DNA of 64,000 nt from Galeruca laticollis (taxonomy: Eukaryota; Arthropoda; Insecta; Coleoptera; Chrysomelidae), in assembly GCA_963921935.1 (NCBI GenBank), contig OY998176.1, positions 88,786,910-88,850,909 on the forward strand, given 5' to 3'. Position numbers and translations under genes: made by a program. The notes beneath the pieces are model-generated. The model had not been told where the DNA came from, searched no databases, and saw nothing but the letters and a program-made list of their open reading frames with translations. Positions 33,916 through 45,745 of this stretch are shown one piece after another. The stretch's first letter is position 1; each line of letters begins with the position of its first letter.

Positions 33916-35330
33916 TGCAACAAGTTTATTTATTTGCTTGACAGTTCGTCTATTCGAATTGTAGTTGCTTCTACGTAAGCGTAAAATTCTACGATTAAAA
34001 ATAGCTGATTCAAACTCAGATGTACCAAACGATATAGAAGAGGCCAAACAAAGTGCATTATCGGCCGTGATTACACAAAAATTAAAAGCTGTGTATGATC
34101 TGGCTTATGAAAACAAACTGTTCGAATTGTGTCATAAATATTTATAATGCATAAAATAAAAAGTAAATTGTTATAGTTGTTCTTATTGTTAGTAGTTCTC
34201 TTCAGTTCTAGTTGTTGTTATTTTTCTATAATATGACGTTAAACTTTCTTCTTTTCTCTCTTGTTTTTATTAACTGGTGATAAAATTAATTTTTCATCAT
34301 CAGTTACATATTTTTCATTATGTAACTGGTTATGAAAAATATGACGTTTGCTAACGGAAGTCAGTTTTGAAAAATGTCACTTCATATGTTAAAATTAGAT
34401 AAATTATTATTAGATACTCTACATTACCAGTAAAAAGGTTAAGTAATCTCAAATTGTATGCTTAAACATTTTTCTAACTGCATATTTAGCAAAAAATCAC
34501 TAGAACTGAATTCGCAAGTAATACGAGTATTCCCAAAGCGAGGAAGCGATCGAAAAATGATAGCCGACACTAAATTTCTCTATAACGACTGCAGACGTAA
34601 AGTAATATCTGCAGAACAATCGATTTCTCTGCTTCAACCTGTAACCAGTTCAGATTCAATTTTAGTGATATGTATGTATTTTGCGGGTCATTTTGTATCG
34701 TATATGAGAATCGGCAAATAACAATTACGAATATGTATGTAGATTTAGTATTTGACAATTGATTTGTGATTTAATGCAATCCAGAATTCACGGTCCGTTG
34801 AGATTTCATGCAGAAGTGTTCAGTATAATATATTCGATGATTACATACTCTGATGGTTTTATTGAATTATCCTCAATATCAATGATTATTTTTTACTAGA
34901 TAATTTTTCAAAATTAAGCACTTAATCAGTTATTAATATCCTCAGTTGAACAGTTATTCATGCCCTTAGTTACAATTGTTAGTTGAATTTTTGATTGATC
35001 TCCAATCAGACCCGCAACATGCTATGCTTTCTACGCACAACACTACATAAACTCTATATGTACATTTTGTCATAATTTTTGATTTTATATTAATGTGATT
35101 AACTGGTGGGGTGTAAGGGTAGTACTAATCATCAGAACATCGAAACTACCCAAATGTCAACCTCACCTGCTCGAGTGGTGATCTAGGATCACCTGGTGCA
35201 CCCTGCGAGATAACGAATGAGGTTCTGACGAACGAACATTGGTGGTATAACCATAACTCTTATCAAACAGAACTAAATCCCTGTAACAGACCGAAGGAAG
35301 GCAAGGGGAAACAACTTTCAGATATAAAAA
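33916..35330. other. no recognised gene; small frames of unknown status
   Basis: Plus-strand frames of 60 codons (33965-34147) and 87 codons (34458-34721) have ordinary composition, but I cannot relate them to any family, and the spacer between them is AT-rich. A CATTATGTAACTGGTTATGAAAAATATG motif near 34316-34343 resembles the arm of the hairpin at 33315. The last 200 bp probably belong to the 5' part of the RTE-like element that follows. Confidence 0.35.
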
Positions 35331-36038
35331 ATGTTTTATTCCCAAGAGAAACATGGCAACTTTCAACTCAAAACAAGTTCCTCAATCGCATCTCCGGGAG
35401 GAACTGATTTTAAAGTGAACACACAGAGTCAAAAAAGACTGACTTTCCGAAAATCCAAAAGAATAGCTACCTGGAATATAAGGAGACTAGTACAACAACC
35501 AGGAAAGCTCCAAATAATCGATAAGAAGAAGACAGTCCATAACATTGATATCCTAGGAATCAGTGAAACTCACTGGAAGGGGGAGGGTCACATCTAGAGT
35601 ATTTCAGGCAATATTATTCATTTCTCAGGCCATGCAGAGGAAAGTATTAAGGGTGTCGCGATAATAGTGCCCAAGAAATTGCAGAATTTTGTTCGTGGTT
35701 ATGATGCAGTTAATGAGAGGATCATTCCTGTCCGTTTCCAAAGTTCAACATGCATTCTGCAGATAATTCAGATCTACTCCCCAACCTCCACAGAAGATGA
35801 GATCATATCAAAAGATTTTCATACGGCTCTAGATACTGAGCCGTATGAGATTTTAACTCCAAAATAGGTGCCATGAACATGGACCACTACATGAGACAGG
35901 TCGTCGGAGAATTTGGACTGGGTGAGAGGAATGAGAGGAAGGAAAAGCTGATGAATTTCTGCTTGCAAAGAAGACTCTCCATAATGAACACGTATTTCAA
36001 GAGTCATCCCCGCAGACTCTACACGTGGAAATCGCCGG

Positions 36039-36091
<53 letters not shown>

Positions 36092-36330
36092 CAAATTGAT
36101 TTTATCTCGATCAATACAAGATGGAAAACTTCTGTGAGTAATGCTAAAACTTCTCCAGGTTCGAACTGTGTAGTGACCATCAACTACTAGTAATGGATTT
36201 CAGATTTAAATTTAAGAATATTCATAGACCCTCGACCAGACAGAATAGGTTAACACCAGAAGAATTGGATATTTTCAAAGACAGTATTAAACCAGAATTA
36301 GCAAATATAAAATGCAACAATGACGCCGAG
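35331..36330 (+). pseudogene. RTE-like LINE endonuclease domain, frameshifted
   Basis: Plus-strand AP-type endonuclease in three frames. 35331-35597 has RIATWNIR (catalytic Asn) and ILGISETHWKG (Glu), ending in a TAG. 35598-35867 has GVAIIVPKK, VRFQSSTCILQIIQIYSPTS. 35873-36190 has VVGEFGLGERNERKEKLMNF and YTWKSPGD...NQIDFI, ending before an SDH-like motif. The expected DFN motif is lost at the frame change near 35865. A (TA)n microsatellite has expanded inside the third frame (36042-36086). The protein would nick target DNA in an active element; this copy is dead. Confidence 0.8.
36042..36086 (+). repeat. (TA)n microsatellite inside endonuclease coding sequence
   Basis: About 22 TA units. 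They leave the plus-strand frame open and are read as alternating Ile-Tyr between SPGD and RNQIDF, where related proteins have only a short segment. Confidence 0.9.
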
Positions 36331-37590
36331 GAATCATGGATGTCTTAGGGAGAGTCTCCTGAAAACGCCTAGCCAACGTCGCCGACCAGGAAATGTGAAT
36401 GGTCGCAAACCATGGATCAGCGACGAGACATGGCAAGTAGTAGAACAGAGGAAACAACTGAAAAAGGTCCTCTCGATGACACGACGTATAGATCCCTATC
36501 AAAAGATATTCAGAAGAGTTGTCGTAAAGACAGAGGAAAGTACATACCCAACATATGTCAAGAGGTAGAATTACACACGCACCGAATTGAAACAAAAGAT
36601 CTGTTTCAAGAGGTAGAACTTCTCGCAAGAGAATTCAAACCCCGCAATTATGCAATTCAAACTGAACATGGCGCTGTCGTTGGGGACATCGAAGTAATAT
36701 TAAACGTTTGGCAGAAATATTGCACAGACTTGTTCAAAGAACAGCAGATCCTAGAAGGAGACGATAGAATTCTCAATATAAATGAAATAACGCACGAATC
36801 TGACATCATGCGTGCAGAGGTAGAGGAAGCAATAGCACATTTGAAGAGAGGAAAATCACCAGGCGGTGACAATATTATGAGAGAACTATTGCATAATCTG
36901 GATCAACAGGGCCATAAAATATTGACCGATCTGTGTAATATAATATGGAAGGATTGTCTCTGGCCCAAAGACTGGTCTACCTCTATATTCATTCCGTTTC
37001 ATAAAAAGGGTTTAACCACAAAGTGTAGCAACTACCGTACCATTTCTTTGATATCACATCCGAGTAAGATTCTACTTCGTATTATAAAGCGACGTTTAGA
37101 GACTTATCTGGATCGACAGATTCCCCAGGAAAAGGCAGGGATCGTGAAGGGCAAGGGTACCAGAGAACAGATGCTTAATCTACGACAACTCATAGAGAAA
37201 TGCAGAGAATTCAATATCTCAATGTTCATCTGCTTTTTGGACTACCAAAAGGCCTTTGACTGTTTTAACTGGAAAATGCTGTGGAGAGTTCTCCGAGAGA
37301 CGGGAGTGGCTAATTATCTAATTGAACTCATGAGAAGCCTTTACAACAACACCATGGCCAAGGTCAGAATAGAGAACCAGCACTCGCTCCCATTTAAGAC
37401 CAGCAGGGGCGTTCGTCAGAGATGCACCTTCACTCCAGATGTCTTTAACATCTACGGATAATACATAATGAGAAAGGCATTGGATGAATGGCATGGAGGA
37501 ATCACAATTGCGAGTAAAAAGATCACAAATTTGAAATATGCAGACGATACAACATTAATAGATAGAGAGATATGGATTATCGACGCATCG
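36331..37590 (+). pseudogene. RTE-like LINE reverse transcriptase
   Basis: Continues the element. RT is open for most of its length in 36412-37461: VEEAIAHLKRGKSPGGDNI, WSTSIFIPFHKKG, YRTISLISHPSKILLRII, EKAGIVKGKGTREQML, CFLDYQKAFDCF, MRSLYNNTMAKVRI and SRGVRQRC. An in-frame TAA at 37459-37461 (FNIYG then stop) interrupts it just before the palm end. In the same frame NLKYADDTTLI follows with both catalytic Asp intact (37537-37548). The element ends soon after, near 37590, so the thumb is missing. Relationship to the fragment at 32 kb is at clade level only. Confidence 0.85.
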
Positions 37591-37599
37591 GTATCTATG

Positions 37600-38060
37600 A
37601 CCTTTTAGTGTCTTTACTCTATGTGATATCATATTAGTGTTTTCTTATTTTATATTAACCTGTTTAAGTTGGTATCTCTTAAGTATCCTAGTAGTGGTTC
37701 TAAGTGTTTTTCTGAGAAAAGTAATTTGATATTAGTAGGTATAAGATTTAATTATATGTTTAATGGTAATTGTAGAGTTACAGCTCTCACATATTGGTGG
37801 TTCTTCCGCTGATAGTAAATATTCATGAGTTAACTTTGTGTGTCCAATTCTTAGCCTTGTGAGGACTATCTTATCTTTTTTTGGTAGGTATTTACCGTTT
37901 GTTAACGTGAATGTCTTTGATTTCGTAGAGTTTATTGTCTCCTTCTTGAAGGTCCCACTCTAACTGAATTATGTTCCTAGTTAGTTTAACTGAATGAGTG
38001 TTTAGATCTTTTAGGTTTAGTACATTTCTCATGTTACTTTTCCGCCCAACCTTTCAATAT
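37600..38060 (-). pseudogene. I/LOA-type LINE ORF2 C-terminal end
   Basis: Minus-strand reading gives RNIIQLEWDLQEGDNKLYEI and then IVLTRLRIGHTKLTHEYLL followed by PPICESC, the conserved region after RNase H in I- and LOA-type LINEs. It is the downstream continuation of the RNase H remnant at 39091-39500; the satellite-bearing element at 38075-39090 lies between them. Frame changes and stops are present. Confidence 0.75.
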
Positions 38061-38074
38061 GCGAGAAAAGTATT

Positions 38075-39090
38075 GGTTTACCCCAAAAAAAGTTGGAATT
38101 TTGAAATTTTTTTTTGAGTAATTTTTACGTTTTTCATCAACAACAACACGAAAAAAAGGTTTTTAGAAAAAAAATCCTGTGTGTATGTCGTCGTCATCGT
38201 CGCCGTCGTCGTTGTCGTCGTCGTCGTCGTTGTCGTCGTTGTCGTCGTTGTCGTTGTCGTCGGCCACTTTTCCTCACAATTCTTGTTAGCACGATACAGC
38301 CTCCGGAGTGCAATAAGTCAGCAATTTAATGATTGAATATTGTTAAGGAGATGTCACAGATGAACCCTATTGATTTTCAGTTTACCAGAGCCAGTACAAC
38401 GGTTGCTATGGTACTTGAAGTATGACATTTTGTAATTTTTTTCGAAATTTCAGTTGGTTAGCACGATACAGCCTCCGGAGTTCAACAAGTCACCAATTTT
38501 ATGATTGAATATTGTTAAGGACACCTCACTGATGAACCCTATTGATTTTCAGCTCACCAGAGCCAATACAACAGGTGCTACAGTACTTTAGGTATGATAT
38601 TTTTGTCATTTTTGGAGAAGTTTCAGTTTTTTAGCACGATACTGCCTCCGGAGTATATACAAGTGATCAGTTTTATGATTGAATATGATTCAGAGCGTTT
38701 CAAAGATGAACACTATTGATATTCTGCTCACTAAAGCCAATACAACGGGTGCTATGGTACTTGAAGTACCAGATTTTTGTCATTTTTGAAGAATTTTCAG
38801 TTTGTTAGCACAATACAGCCTCCAGAGAGTATACGATTGATCAATTTTATGATTGAATATTGTTCAAAGTGTCTCACAGATGTACCCTATTGATTTTCAG
38901 TTGACTGGAGCGAGTACAGCGGGTCCTATAAATCCAGATATACTAAATTTTTGGTTCTTTTTGGAGAAATTTCGGTTTGTTAGCACAATACATCCCCCGA
39001 AGTGTATACAAGTAACAATTTTATGATAGAATATTGTTCAGGGTCACAGATGCGGAAAAGTTAGTTTTAATCTTCAAAACCGTTTATTTG
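38075..39090 (+). mobile_element. satellite-bearing repeat element inserted in a LINE
   Basis: The left end is a module starting GTATTGGTTTACCCCAAA and running through TTTTTACGTTTTTCATC. A compound (CGT)n microsatellite (about 38186-38260) follows, then a plus-oriented array of four to five satellite monomers. The CACGATACAGCC anchors at about 38290, 38462, 38635, 38809 and 38984 give periods of 172-175 bp. The right end is CTTCAAAACCGTTTA near 39090. The left module is the same as the terminal module of the foldback element at 49301-51399. It splits the RNase H and C-terminal parts of one minus-strand LINE, so it is an insertion. Type of element unknown; no coding capacity. Confidence 0.75.
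38186..38262. repeat. (CGT)n/(TTG) compound trinucleotide repeat
   Basis: About 25 units of CGT with TTG, CAT and GCC variants, GC-rich against an AT-rich background. The plus-strand frame reads as poly-Arg/Cys and is not a gene. Confidence 0.9.
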
Positions 39091-39731
39091 TGGTATGCAT
39101 TTGTTCTTTCGCCAGGAAGTCTGCCCTACCATTGCTTTCAATACCTATATGACTAGGGATCCAAGGGAATATGATTTCTTTATTTTTAATTTTTGCTTTC
39201 CCTAACTGATATTTCATTTCCTTGGCGAGAGGGTGACTTGGGTTGTATGCTTCAATGGAGTCAAGTGTTCTATTGCTTTATGTATTGCAAATAGTTCTGC
39301 TGTAAGTATTCCAGTTGATGTATGGAAGCTAAAACTGTGTTTTAATGTTTTTGTGTGATAAGCGGCGCCTACTTTTCCATTCGATTTGGAGCCATCTGTT
39401 TATATAATTTGATGTTCTTTGTAGTTTTCTAGAACCTGATGAAATTTCTGTATGGGAGGTGTGTAATTTTTTATGTGTATTCTCAGCTCCTTATTTATTT
39501 GTATGTTAGAGGTGTTTCATGGTGGGAAATTGTTAGGGCTGTAGTCATGAGACGGAGGATATTCCAAGTTGAGTCTATGTTGAATTTCTCTATATCGAAA
39601 ATTTGCTCCAGGTTTGTGGGTTGTATATTTGGGTAACGGATATTGAAAAATTTGTTGAAGGAAGGATGTTGTTGTTTGAATGTTGAGAAGTTTGCATATT
39701 TAATCTTCCAGTAGTCGTGGGTGCTGCTCAA
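39091..39731 (-). pseudogene. I/LOA-type LINE RNase H region
   Basis: Minus strand: an upstream connection segment (NFSTFKQQHPSFNKFFNIRY, 39495-39731), then YKEHQIIYTDGSKS.GKVGAA (first catalytic Asp), STGILTAELFAIHKAIEHL (Glu), and degraded ESNGRADFLAK (last Asp) near 39110. The Asp of the third motif region is lost in a stop-rich stretch. It joins with the C-terminal piece at 37600-38060. RT itself is not present, so this is a 5'-truncated copy. Confidence 0.8.
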
Positions 39732-40330
39732 TAAAAATGGTGGCGGATGTATCCGACGAATACATAACTTTTATTATTGAAATACAATTCCAATTTTTAA
39801 AACGGTAAATTTTGTGTGCTAGTAAATAATAGAGAGCAATGATTAAATTCGTAACATATGTATTTTCAGTAAAAAGATGATTACATAAATCAATAATTCT
39901 TAAAATACATAGAAAATATAATAATTTGCTGTTATTTGCATAAGTTGCGTATTGTGAGCCATTAATACACATATCTTAATCTTCTAGTCTACTTTTCTTG
40001 GTAGGCACTCCACAATTGTCTAGACAAACGATACTAGAGAGAGAAGTCCTCGCTAGAAAATGAAATTAGGGTCCACCGTGAGCTTAATTACTCCTGTCAT
40101 ATCTGCTAATAACTAGATAGAATAAATTACTAAAGCGAGGAAAGTAATCTGGGAATTCAACAACATATCGCGAGCTTTCCAACTATAGCGCTATCAACAC
40201 ATTTTAGTCATTGAAAAATAATTCAATCTAGTTTTTCCAATGTACCTCATTTAAGTGATCCCCATTTCTGCCGATATCTTATTAATGAAAAATGACATTG
40301 TTGCTGACGTTGAAAATAAAATTCCGTCTC
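39732..40330. other. noncoding spacer
   Basis: AT-rich DNA between a LINE remnant and a Gypsy gag. A 90-codon minus-strand frame (39700-39972) is not recognised. No LTR could be defined upstream of the following gag. Confidence 0.35.
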
Positions 40331-41280
40331 CAAAATAGAATATTGAGGATAACATGACAACGGTGGGCTAGAAAATCGAGGAGAATACGATAACAACGAT
40401 AACGAGAAAATGAAAACAGACATTGAAAATAAGATGACAACAAAAGACGAGGAAATCAACGAGTTAGACAAAAATATGGCAGATTTATGGACGCAAGACA
40501 CGCCAGCAGGAGAAAAGAAGATTGGATATATAAAACCCTGCAAGTCAGAAACACATCCTAGGTTAGAAGACATGAGCAGTTTCACCCAAGTGAAGGTCCC
40601 AACATTTGATGGAAAAATGTCGTGGACCAATTACGTCAAACAATTTTAAGCATCTGCTAGAGTGAATAATTGGTCCAATAGGGAGAAGACAGTGAACGTA
40701 ACTATCGCGCTTCGGGGAGATGCATTAGATGTACTACAGACGATACAACTTGAAGAAACGTATGACTTCGAGCAGCTGAAGGAGAGGTTGGACATGCGAT
40801 ATGGCCACGAAAATTTGTACCAATCCCATCTGAAGAAACGAAGGCAGAAACGTGGCAAAGCCCATCAAGAGTATGAAGCGGATATTGCCCGATTAGTTCG
40901 ATTCACTCATCCATTAGCACCAGAGAACATGATGGAATCTCTGGGCATCCAGGCCTTTATTGACGACTTACGCGACCCCAATATGCAGAGGACGCTTCGT
41001 TTAGCCGATCCTTAAACATTAGTTGACACATTGACAGCTGCTCTTGAATATGAAGCAGCAACGAAGGTTTCGGGTTTCAACAAAATTAGGGAAATTCGAG
41101 AGGAAACCGACGAGGACAGGTTTGACAAGATCGTCAATTTGATGAAAGCTATAGTGGATAAGAAGCCGAGAAGGATCAGATGCTGGAATTGAGGCGAGCT
41201 AGGGCATGTTCGTAATTGGTGTGAGCGCTCCAGAACACCTACAAACCAAGAACGCCAGCCACAGGAAAGCTAGAACGGGT
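40331..41280 (+). pseudogene. Gypsy gag, second copy, with stop in the zinc knuckle
   Basis: Plus-strand Gag of a Ty3/Gypsy element: a charged N-terminal coiled coil (40410 on, MKTDIENKMTTKDEEINELD), then the capsid-like part with FDGKMSWTNYVKQF followed by an in-frame TAA (40647-40649). Next come NNWSNREK, the ALRGDALDVL helix and HQEYEADIARLVRF, another in-frame stop at 41013-41015, and the nucleocapsid reading CWN-stop-GELGHVRNWC. There the second zinc-binding Cys codon of the knuckle has become TGA (near 41190). The capsid closely parallels that of the minus-strand element at 5.7-6.6 kb. Confidence 0.85.
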
Positions 41281-42072
41281 TGGCTACGAGGCGACAGCCC
41301 CGACCTATGATCGTTCCAAAGACACTCTCATACTGATATCTCCTCTCAGATGTCGCACAATAGTGTATATGTAGATGGCGAAGTGAATGACAAGATATAT
41401 ACTCTGCTGGTAGACACTGGAGCAACTAGAACCATTATACGACCCGAGATAATAAACTCCAAAAAAAAGATTTTACCAATGAGACTGCGACTGCGGAGCG
41501 CCACAGTGAGAGTCCGAACGTCACGAGGAGACGCAAATCCAATTGGGAATTGGCGCAGAAAAGTTCACACATATGGCAATCATAGCTGGCATTGAAGAAG
41601 ACGTGATTCTGGGAATTGACGTGATAAATCTACATGATTTTTAATTGAACTTTAGAAACAGGACAATTAAAGTGGGTTCCGAGGCGGTATTCCTTCATCC
41701 ATATGAAGGCAGCACGGTGTTGGCAGCTGTACAGGAAGATGCTGTTCTACTCGCACGAAGTGAAACCATTATAGTAGCGCGTCTACAGGGAATCATGGAG
41801 GAAGGTACACCGGTTATGATGGAGCCAAGGAACCACAACGAAGAGGTTACGTCGGCGAAGGAGATCCAGTACGGGAGATAAACGTGAACGATTACGCAAT
41901 TACCATCAAGAGAGAAACCAGGATTGGATCCTGCGTACCAGTGACGTCTATAGTTCGCCAAACAACGGCAACTGTCAATTCCAAGGACAGATTCGAACAT
42001 ATGGTTGAACATCAGCCTTCAAACACAGAATCTATACTGGTAATTCCAAGCCAATTAGGAAGAGGATCATGA
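41281..42072 (+). pseudogene. Gypsy protease and linker, second copy, truncated before RT
   Basis: A 41350-41595 frame carries LLVDTGATRTII, the retropepsin active site. After a frameshift near 41540 the flap and second half continue as IIAGIEEDVILGIDVINLHDF. A linker follows (41645-41881, then 41884-42072 in shifted frame) containing QEDAVLLARSETIIVARL. The element stops near 42075; no reverse transcriptase, integrase or LTR follows. The order gag-protease-linker matches the element at 3.5-6.8 kb. Confidence 0.8.
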
Positions 42073-45000
42073 AAACTTTTCCAAATATGTCAACCCTAGT
42101 GGCATTTTTACTAAGACAGAGGGGAATCGGTACTTGATAACGAATGCGTAATTTTTCTCGACGCTTAATGTTCTAGGTTATCTATATTTTCTATTACGAG
42201 CGTCGTTAATTATAAGTTTTAATTAATATTTTTTATCTCTAGCTTTACTATATCATCCCATCTCTTTGGACACCGCCAAAATTATCAGCGTATATTTAAT
42301 TATTTTCGATATTAATCAATAATTACAAAAAAAAACTTATTCAATAGCAAATTACTCTACCTTATTTTGAGTATGTCCCATTGCGTTTAAAAAATAGGAC
42401 AGTAAATTTTAATCGATATATTCTATATAATATTACCATTTATTGTTAATAATCCACCTCTTTCGTTTTTGAGTGATTTAGTTTATGAATGAACATTGCT
42501 TGTTTAATTATAAAAACTACAACTAAATCATATGCTCACTAGGTTTAGGCAATCATGGATTATATTTTAAAAGTATTGATGAACGAAATGTTTTGTCTAT
42601 CTGTGTTTGAAAGTCTATGGTTCATACCCTAAGCGCATTGATATTAATTTTTGCATATTATAGCTAAATATAGGAATATAATATTATGCATGGAATGGTT
42701 CAAATGAACAAAAATTCGGTGGTTAACACCTCGGGTATCTTATAATGCTTCATGCTTCATATTATTTGACCAAGTGTTGTGTAGGTGACCAAGATGATAA
42801 AAGTTCATAAACTTGAAAATTTACTTTCAATTTTTTTTTATACTATTCAGCAGCCGAGCTGAAAATCTAGTAGAATTATTAAAACGCAAAGTCAAGTGAT
42901 GGGAATAAGAAAAAAAGTCAAATGCTACTTTTAATTGAACTCAGACTAGAACTCTGGAATAATATTGACATGAATACAGGAGGGATACTTCGAAGAAACT
43001 CTGATCAAAGCTGCTAATACAGAAAAAGAGCTGACAAAGTAGATACAGGAGTTATAAGGAGAATAAGCTAGGTAAAATAAGGAGTGACAAAATGAGAGTC
43101 GTTACTGGATACAATCACAGAGCTTACTTAGATATTTCAGAGATAAAATGGAAAGGAGATACATATTGGCTACATCATCAGTTTTCTCTTTTTTTCTAAA
43201 AGTTACGATTCTTCTTATAGGAATAAAGACATCAGGTTTGTTTTATCAAGTTGTAACCCAATTTTATCCTAAAAAGTATGTGTAATATTATCGACCGCAT
43301 CAATACAAATAATCAATTATTTGACATAATATTTTTGAAGACAAAAAAACTTCTGTGACGAACTAGCTGGTTGTACTAATAACTTACTCAAATTGATTTC
43401 TTGCAGTCTACTGGAACTTACCTGAAACAAAAAGGTAAATCATTACCTACAAAATGTTTATCTAGTGTAAAAATACGATAGAATTATATAATCTACTAAA
43501 AAGACAGTGTTTTTCATTAGAATGAAAACGTCATAAATGGTACACAATACATCATAGTCAATTCTAATGAACTTTAAAAGTTACTAAAAATCCGGATTTA
43601 TGTGAACATGGAACATTAATTTACTAAACATATCGGTTTAACATACTTGCGGCTTCGCTTGTGTTGCTCATTTGACTCGGAAACAGAATTCCGCTTCCGC
43701 TAATAACTCGATACCTCAATTTTTGATATCTTCATATTCACATAGGTATGTAGTCAGAGTAAATCATGCAAAATGAAAAATTACGAATGGTGCATTAAAG
43801 AAAATGAAAAATAATTATTTTTATAGAAAACAAAAAGATAAGCTTCAATGCGAATTTCCAGATTTCCGGAATATTGTATTCAATTCAACATTGTGATCGC
43901 TTTGTAGAAATCTCAAACGCATAGTCAATTAAACCACAAAAAGCAACAATATATTTCTCTTTTCAAACAATGTAAATTGTCCTTCAAAAAACATTATAAT
44001 CCTCTGTTCACAACAGAAACTGTGAATATGGCCCTATTTGAATCCGGATGAATCAGCCTGATCCAAAACGAAGAAACATCTCAGAACAAAAACCACGTAC
44101 AATATAAAATCTTCAAGATTCTCCGTATTCTCCATCCATCAGATAACCAACCCCTGACGCCGGTGTTCAGTGAAAAAACGAACATTATAATGAAAGGTAT
44201 TTATGGCTGATATATTATCACGCATATAACTGAGCAAACAAACTTTTTGTTAATCTATACATACAGTGTTCGACAAATCGACAAAATTCAATATTTAGAT
44301 AAGTTAGAACATTGTTTGCAATTTAATTCTGGGTCATTTGATATCATTCTTGATAAATCTAAGTATATTTCCAATACGTAACAATCTTAAAACACTTATA
44401 AATATTGTTCATTCTAATTATTTGTTCGATAGTATCACAAATAACAAACATGAGTAGACAATATACAAGGCACTTTTGTTTGTACACTTTATAAACAAAT
44501 TTTATTCAAGTTCATGAGTAACAAAACTGTTCTTTCCACAAAATGAAGCATTTATTGTGAAACAATTGATAAATATTTTACATTATAAAATTAATTCCAT
44601 ATTTTTTTCACAAAAATTGTTTAAATATTCACATTTTATTAATACGCAATATTACTTTTTCATATACTTAATACAGAGGTATCCAACAGTATGTGTAACG
44701 ATGTTACTTTTTCAATGTTTTCATTTCCAGCTACCATGCAGTATACATTTTATTTAATAATTAAATCGCCTCTCTTTCGAAATTTACCTATGAGTATTTA
44801 TTTTTATATAAATGTACTGCTTTTGAGACATCCGGTATATCCTTTTGTCGAGTCTACTTAAACCAGTCTGCTTATGTGCGCGAATTTTCAAAATTTTAAG
44901 ATGAGGACTTCGTAGTGGGGTCGGAGAATTTAATAAAAGGACGTAGCATCCAGGTAAACGGGGCTTTTTCTTTCTTTTCCGGCTTGCAAATTTCATTTTG

Positions 45001-45145
45001 TTTACACCGAAGATTGTGACTGGTTTTTTGTGAATCAGGTAAGTGGATATAAAATTGTTCTGTGGATAACTATTATCATCCAACACTTAGCCGCTTTTAT
45101 TTTTAACGTTTGAATTCATAGTATTTGTGTACAATTCCGAAGTAA
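42073..45145. other. three kilobases of noncoding AT-rich DNA
   Basis: I find no coding region that resembles a known family. Frames at 44557-44757 (plus) and 44784-45086 (minus) look accidental. No inverted or tandem structure stood out by eye. Confidence 0.45.
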
Positions 45146-45745
45146 AACATTTTAGAGTCTATTTTATCTGAATATTCAATCCTGCCCGTCAGGCCGTTGT
45201 ACTGTTAAGAAAATTTAGTTTTTTTGCATTTGCTTAGAAAAATCTCGTCTGGATTCGCTGCTGAGCAGGGATCAATTCAAAATGCCTCTAAAGCAGATTT
45301 GATTTAAGAGATACGAAATAATCTCGAAAGTATTCGCTGCTGAGCAGGAGTACGGAGGAGAGGTTTTCGGATTCTACTGTTAATCTATTTTATCTGAAAA
45401 TTTGATTTCGTACAATAGGCTGTTGTTTTGTTAGTAAAACCCTAGTTAGAACATTTGGAGTCTATTTTATCTGAGTATTTAATCCCGTCCAATAGGCCGT
45501 TGTACTGTTAGGTAATTTAGTTCTTTTGCTCTTGCTTAGAAAAATCTCGTCTAGATTCGCTGCTGAGCAGGGATCAATTCGAGAGGCCTCTAAGTTAGAT
45601 TTGATTTAAGGGATACGAAATAATCTCAACAGTATTCGCTGCCGATACCCAGGAGAGGTTTTCGCATTCTGCTGGTAGTTTTCTTTATCTGGAATATTTG
45701 ATTTCGTACGATAGGCCGTTGTGTTGATCAGTAAAACCTAGTTTA
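45146..45745 (+). repeat. ~303-bp tandem duplication with internal sub-repeats
   Basis: A block beginning GAGTCTATTTTATCTGA at 45155 recurs at 45458. Each copy holds AGGCCGTTGTACTGTTA, AAATCTCGTCTGGATTCGCTG or its variant, GCTGAGCAGG and a GAGAGGTTTTCG motif. Within each copy the TCTATTTTATCTGA and CGTTGT motifs are themselves repeated at about half the period, so it is a two-level repeat. No coding function is apparent. It could be part of a long LTR or untranslated leader. Confidence 0.75.

Noticed and set aside
33965..34721. Two plus-strand frames as exons of one host gene
   Set aside because: No splice sites joining them in frame were convincing, and neither frame resembles a known domain.
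38114..38329. Arg/Cys-rich plus-strand frame
   Set aside because: It is the translation of a (CGT)n microsatellite inside the satellite element.
38285..39070. Regularly spaced repeats that could suggest a CRISPR array
   Set aside because: The units are 172-175 bp contiguous diverged satellite monomers in a eukaryotic, transposon-rich setting; there are no short exact repeats with unique spacers and no cas genes.
40247..40630. 127-codon minus-strand frame rich in Ser and Phe
   Set aside because: It is antisense to the Gypsy gag coiled coil.
44784..45086. 100-codon minus-strand frame with a basic patch
   Set aside because: There is no recognisable domain, no supporting context, and the composition is typical of chance frames in this DNA.
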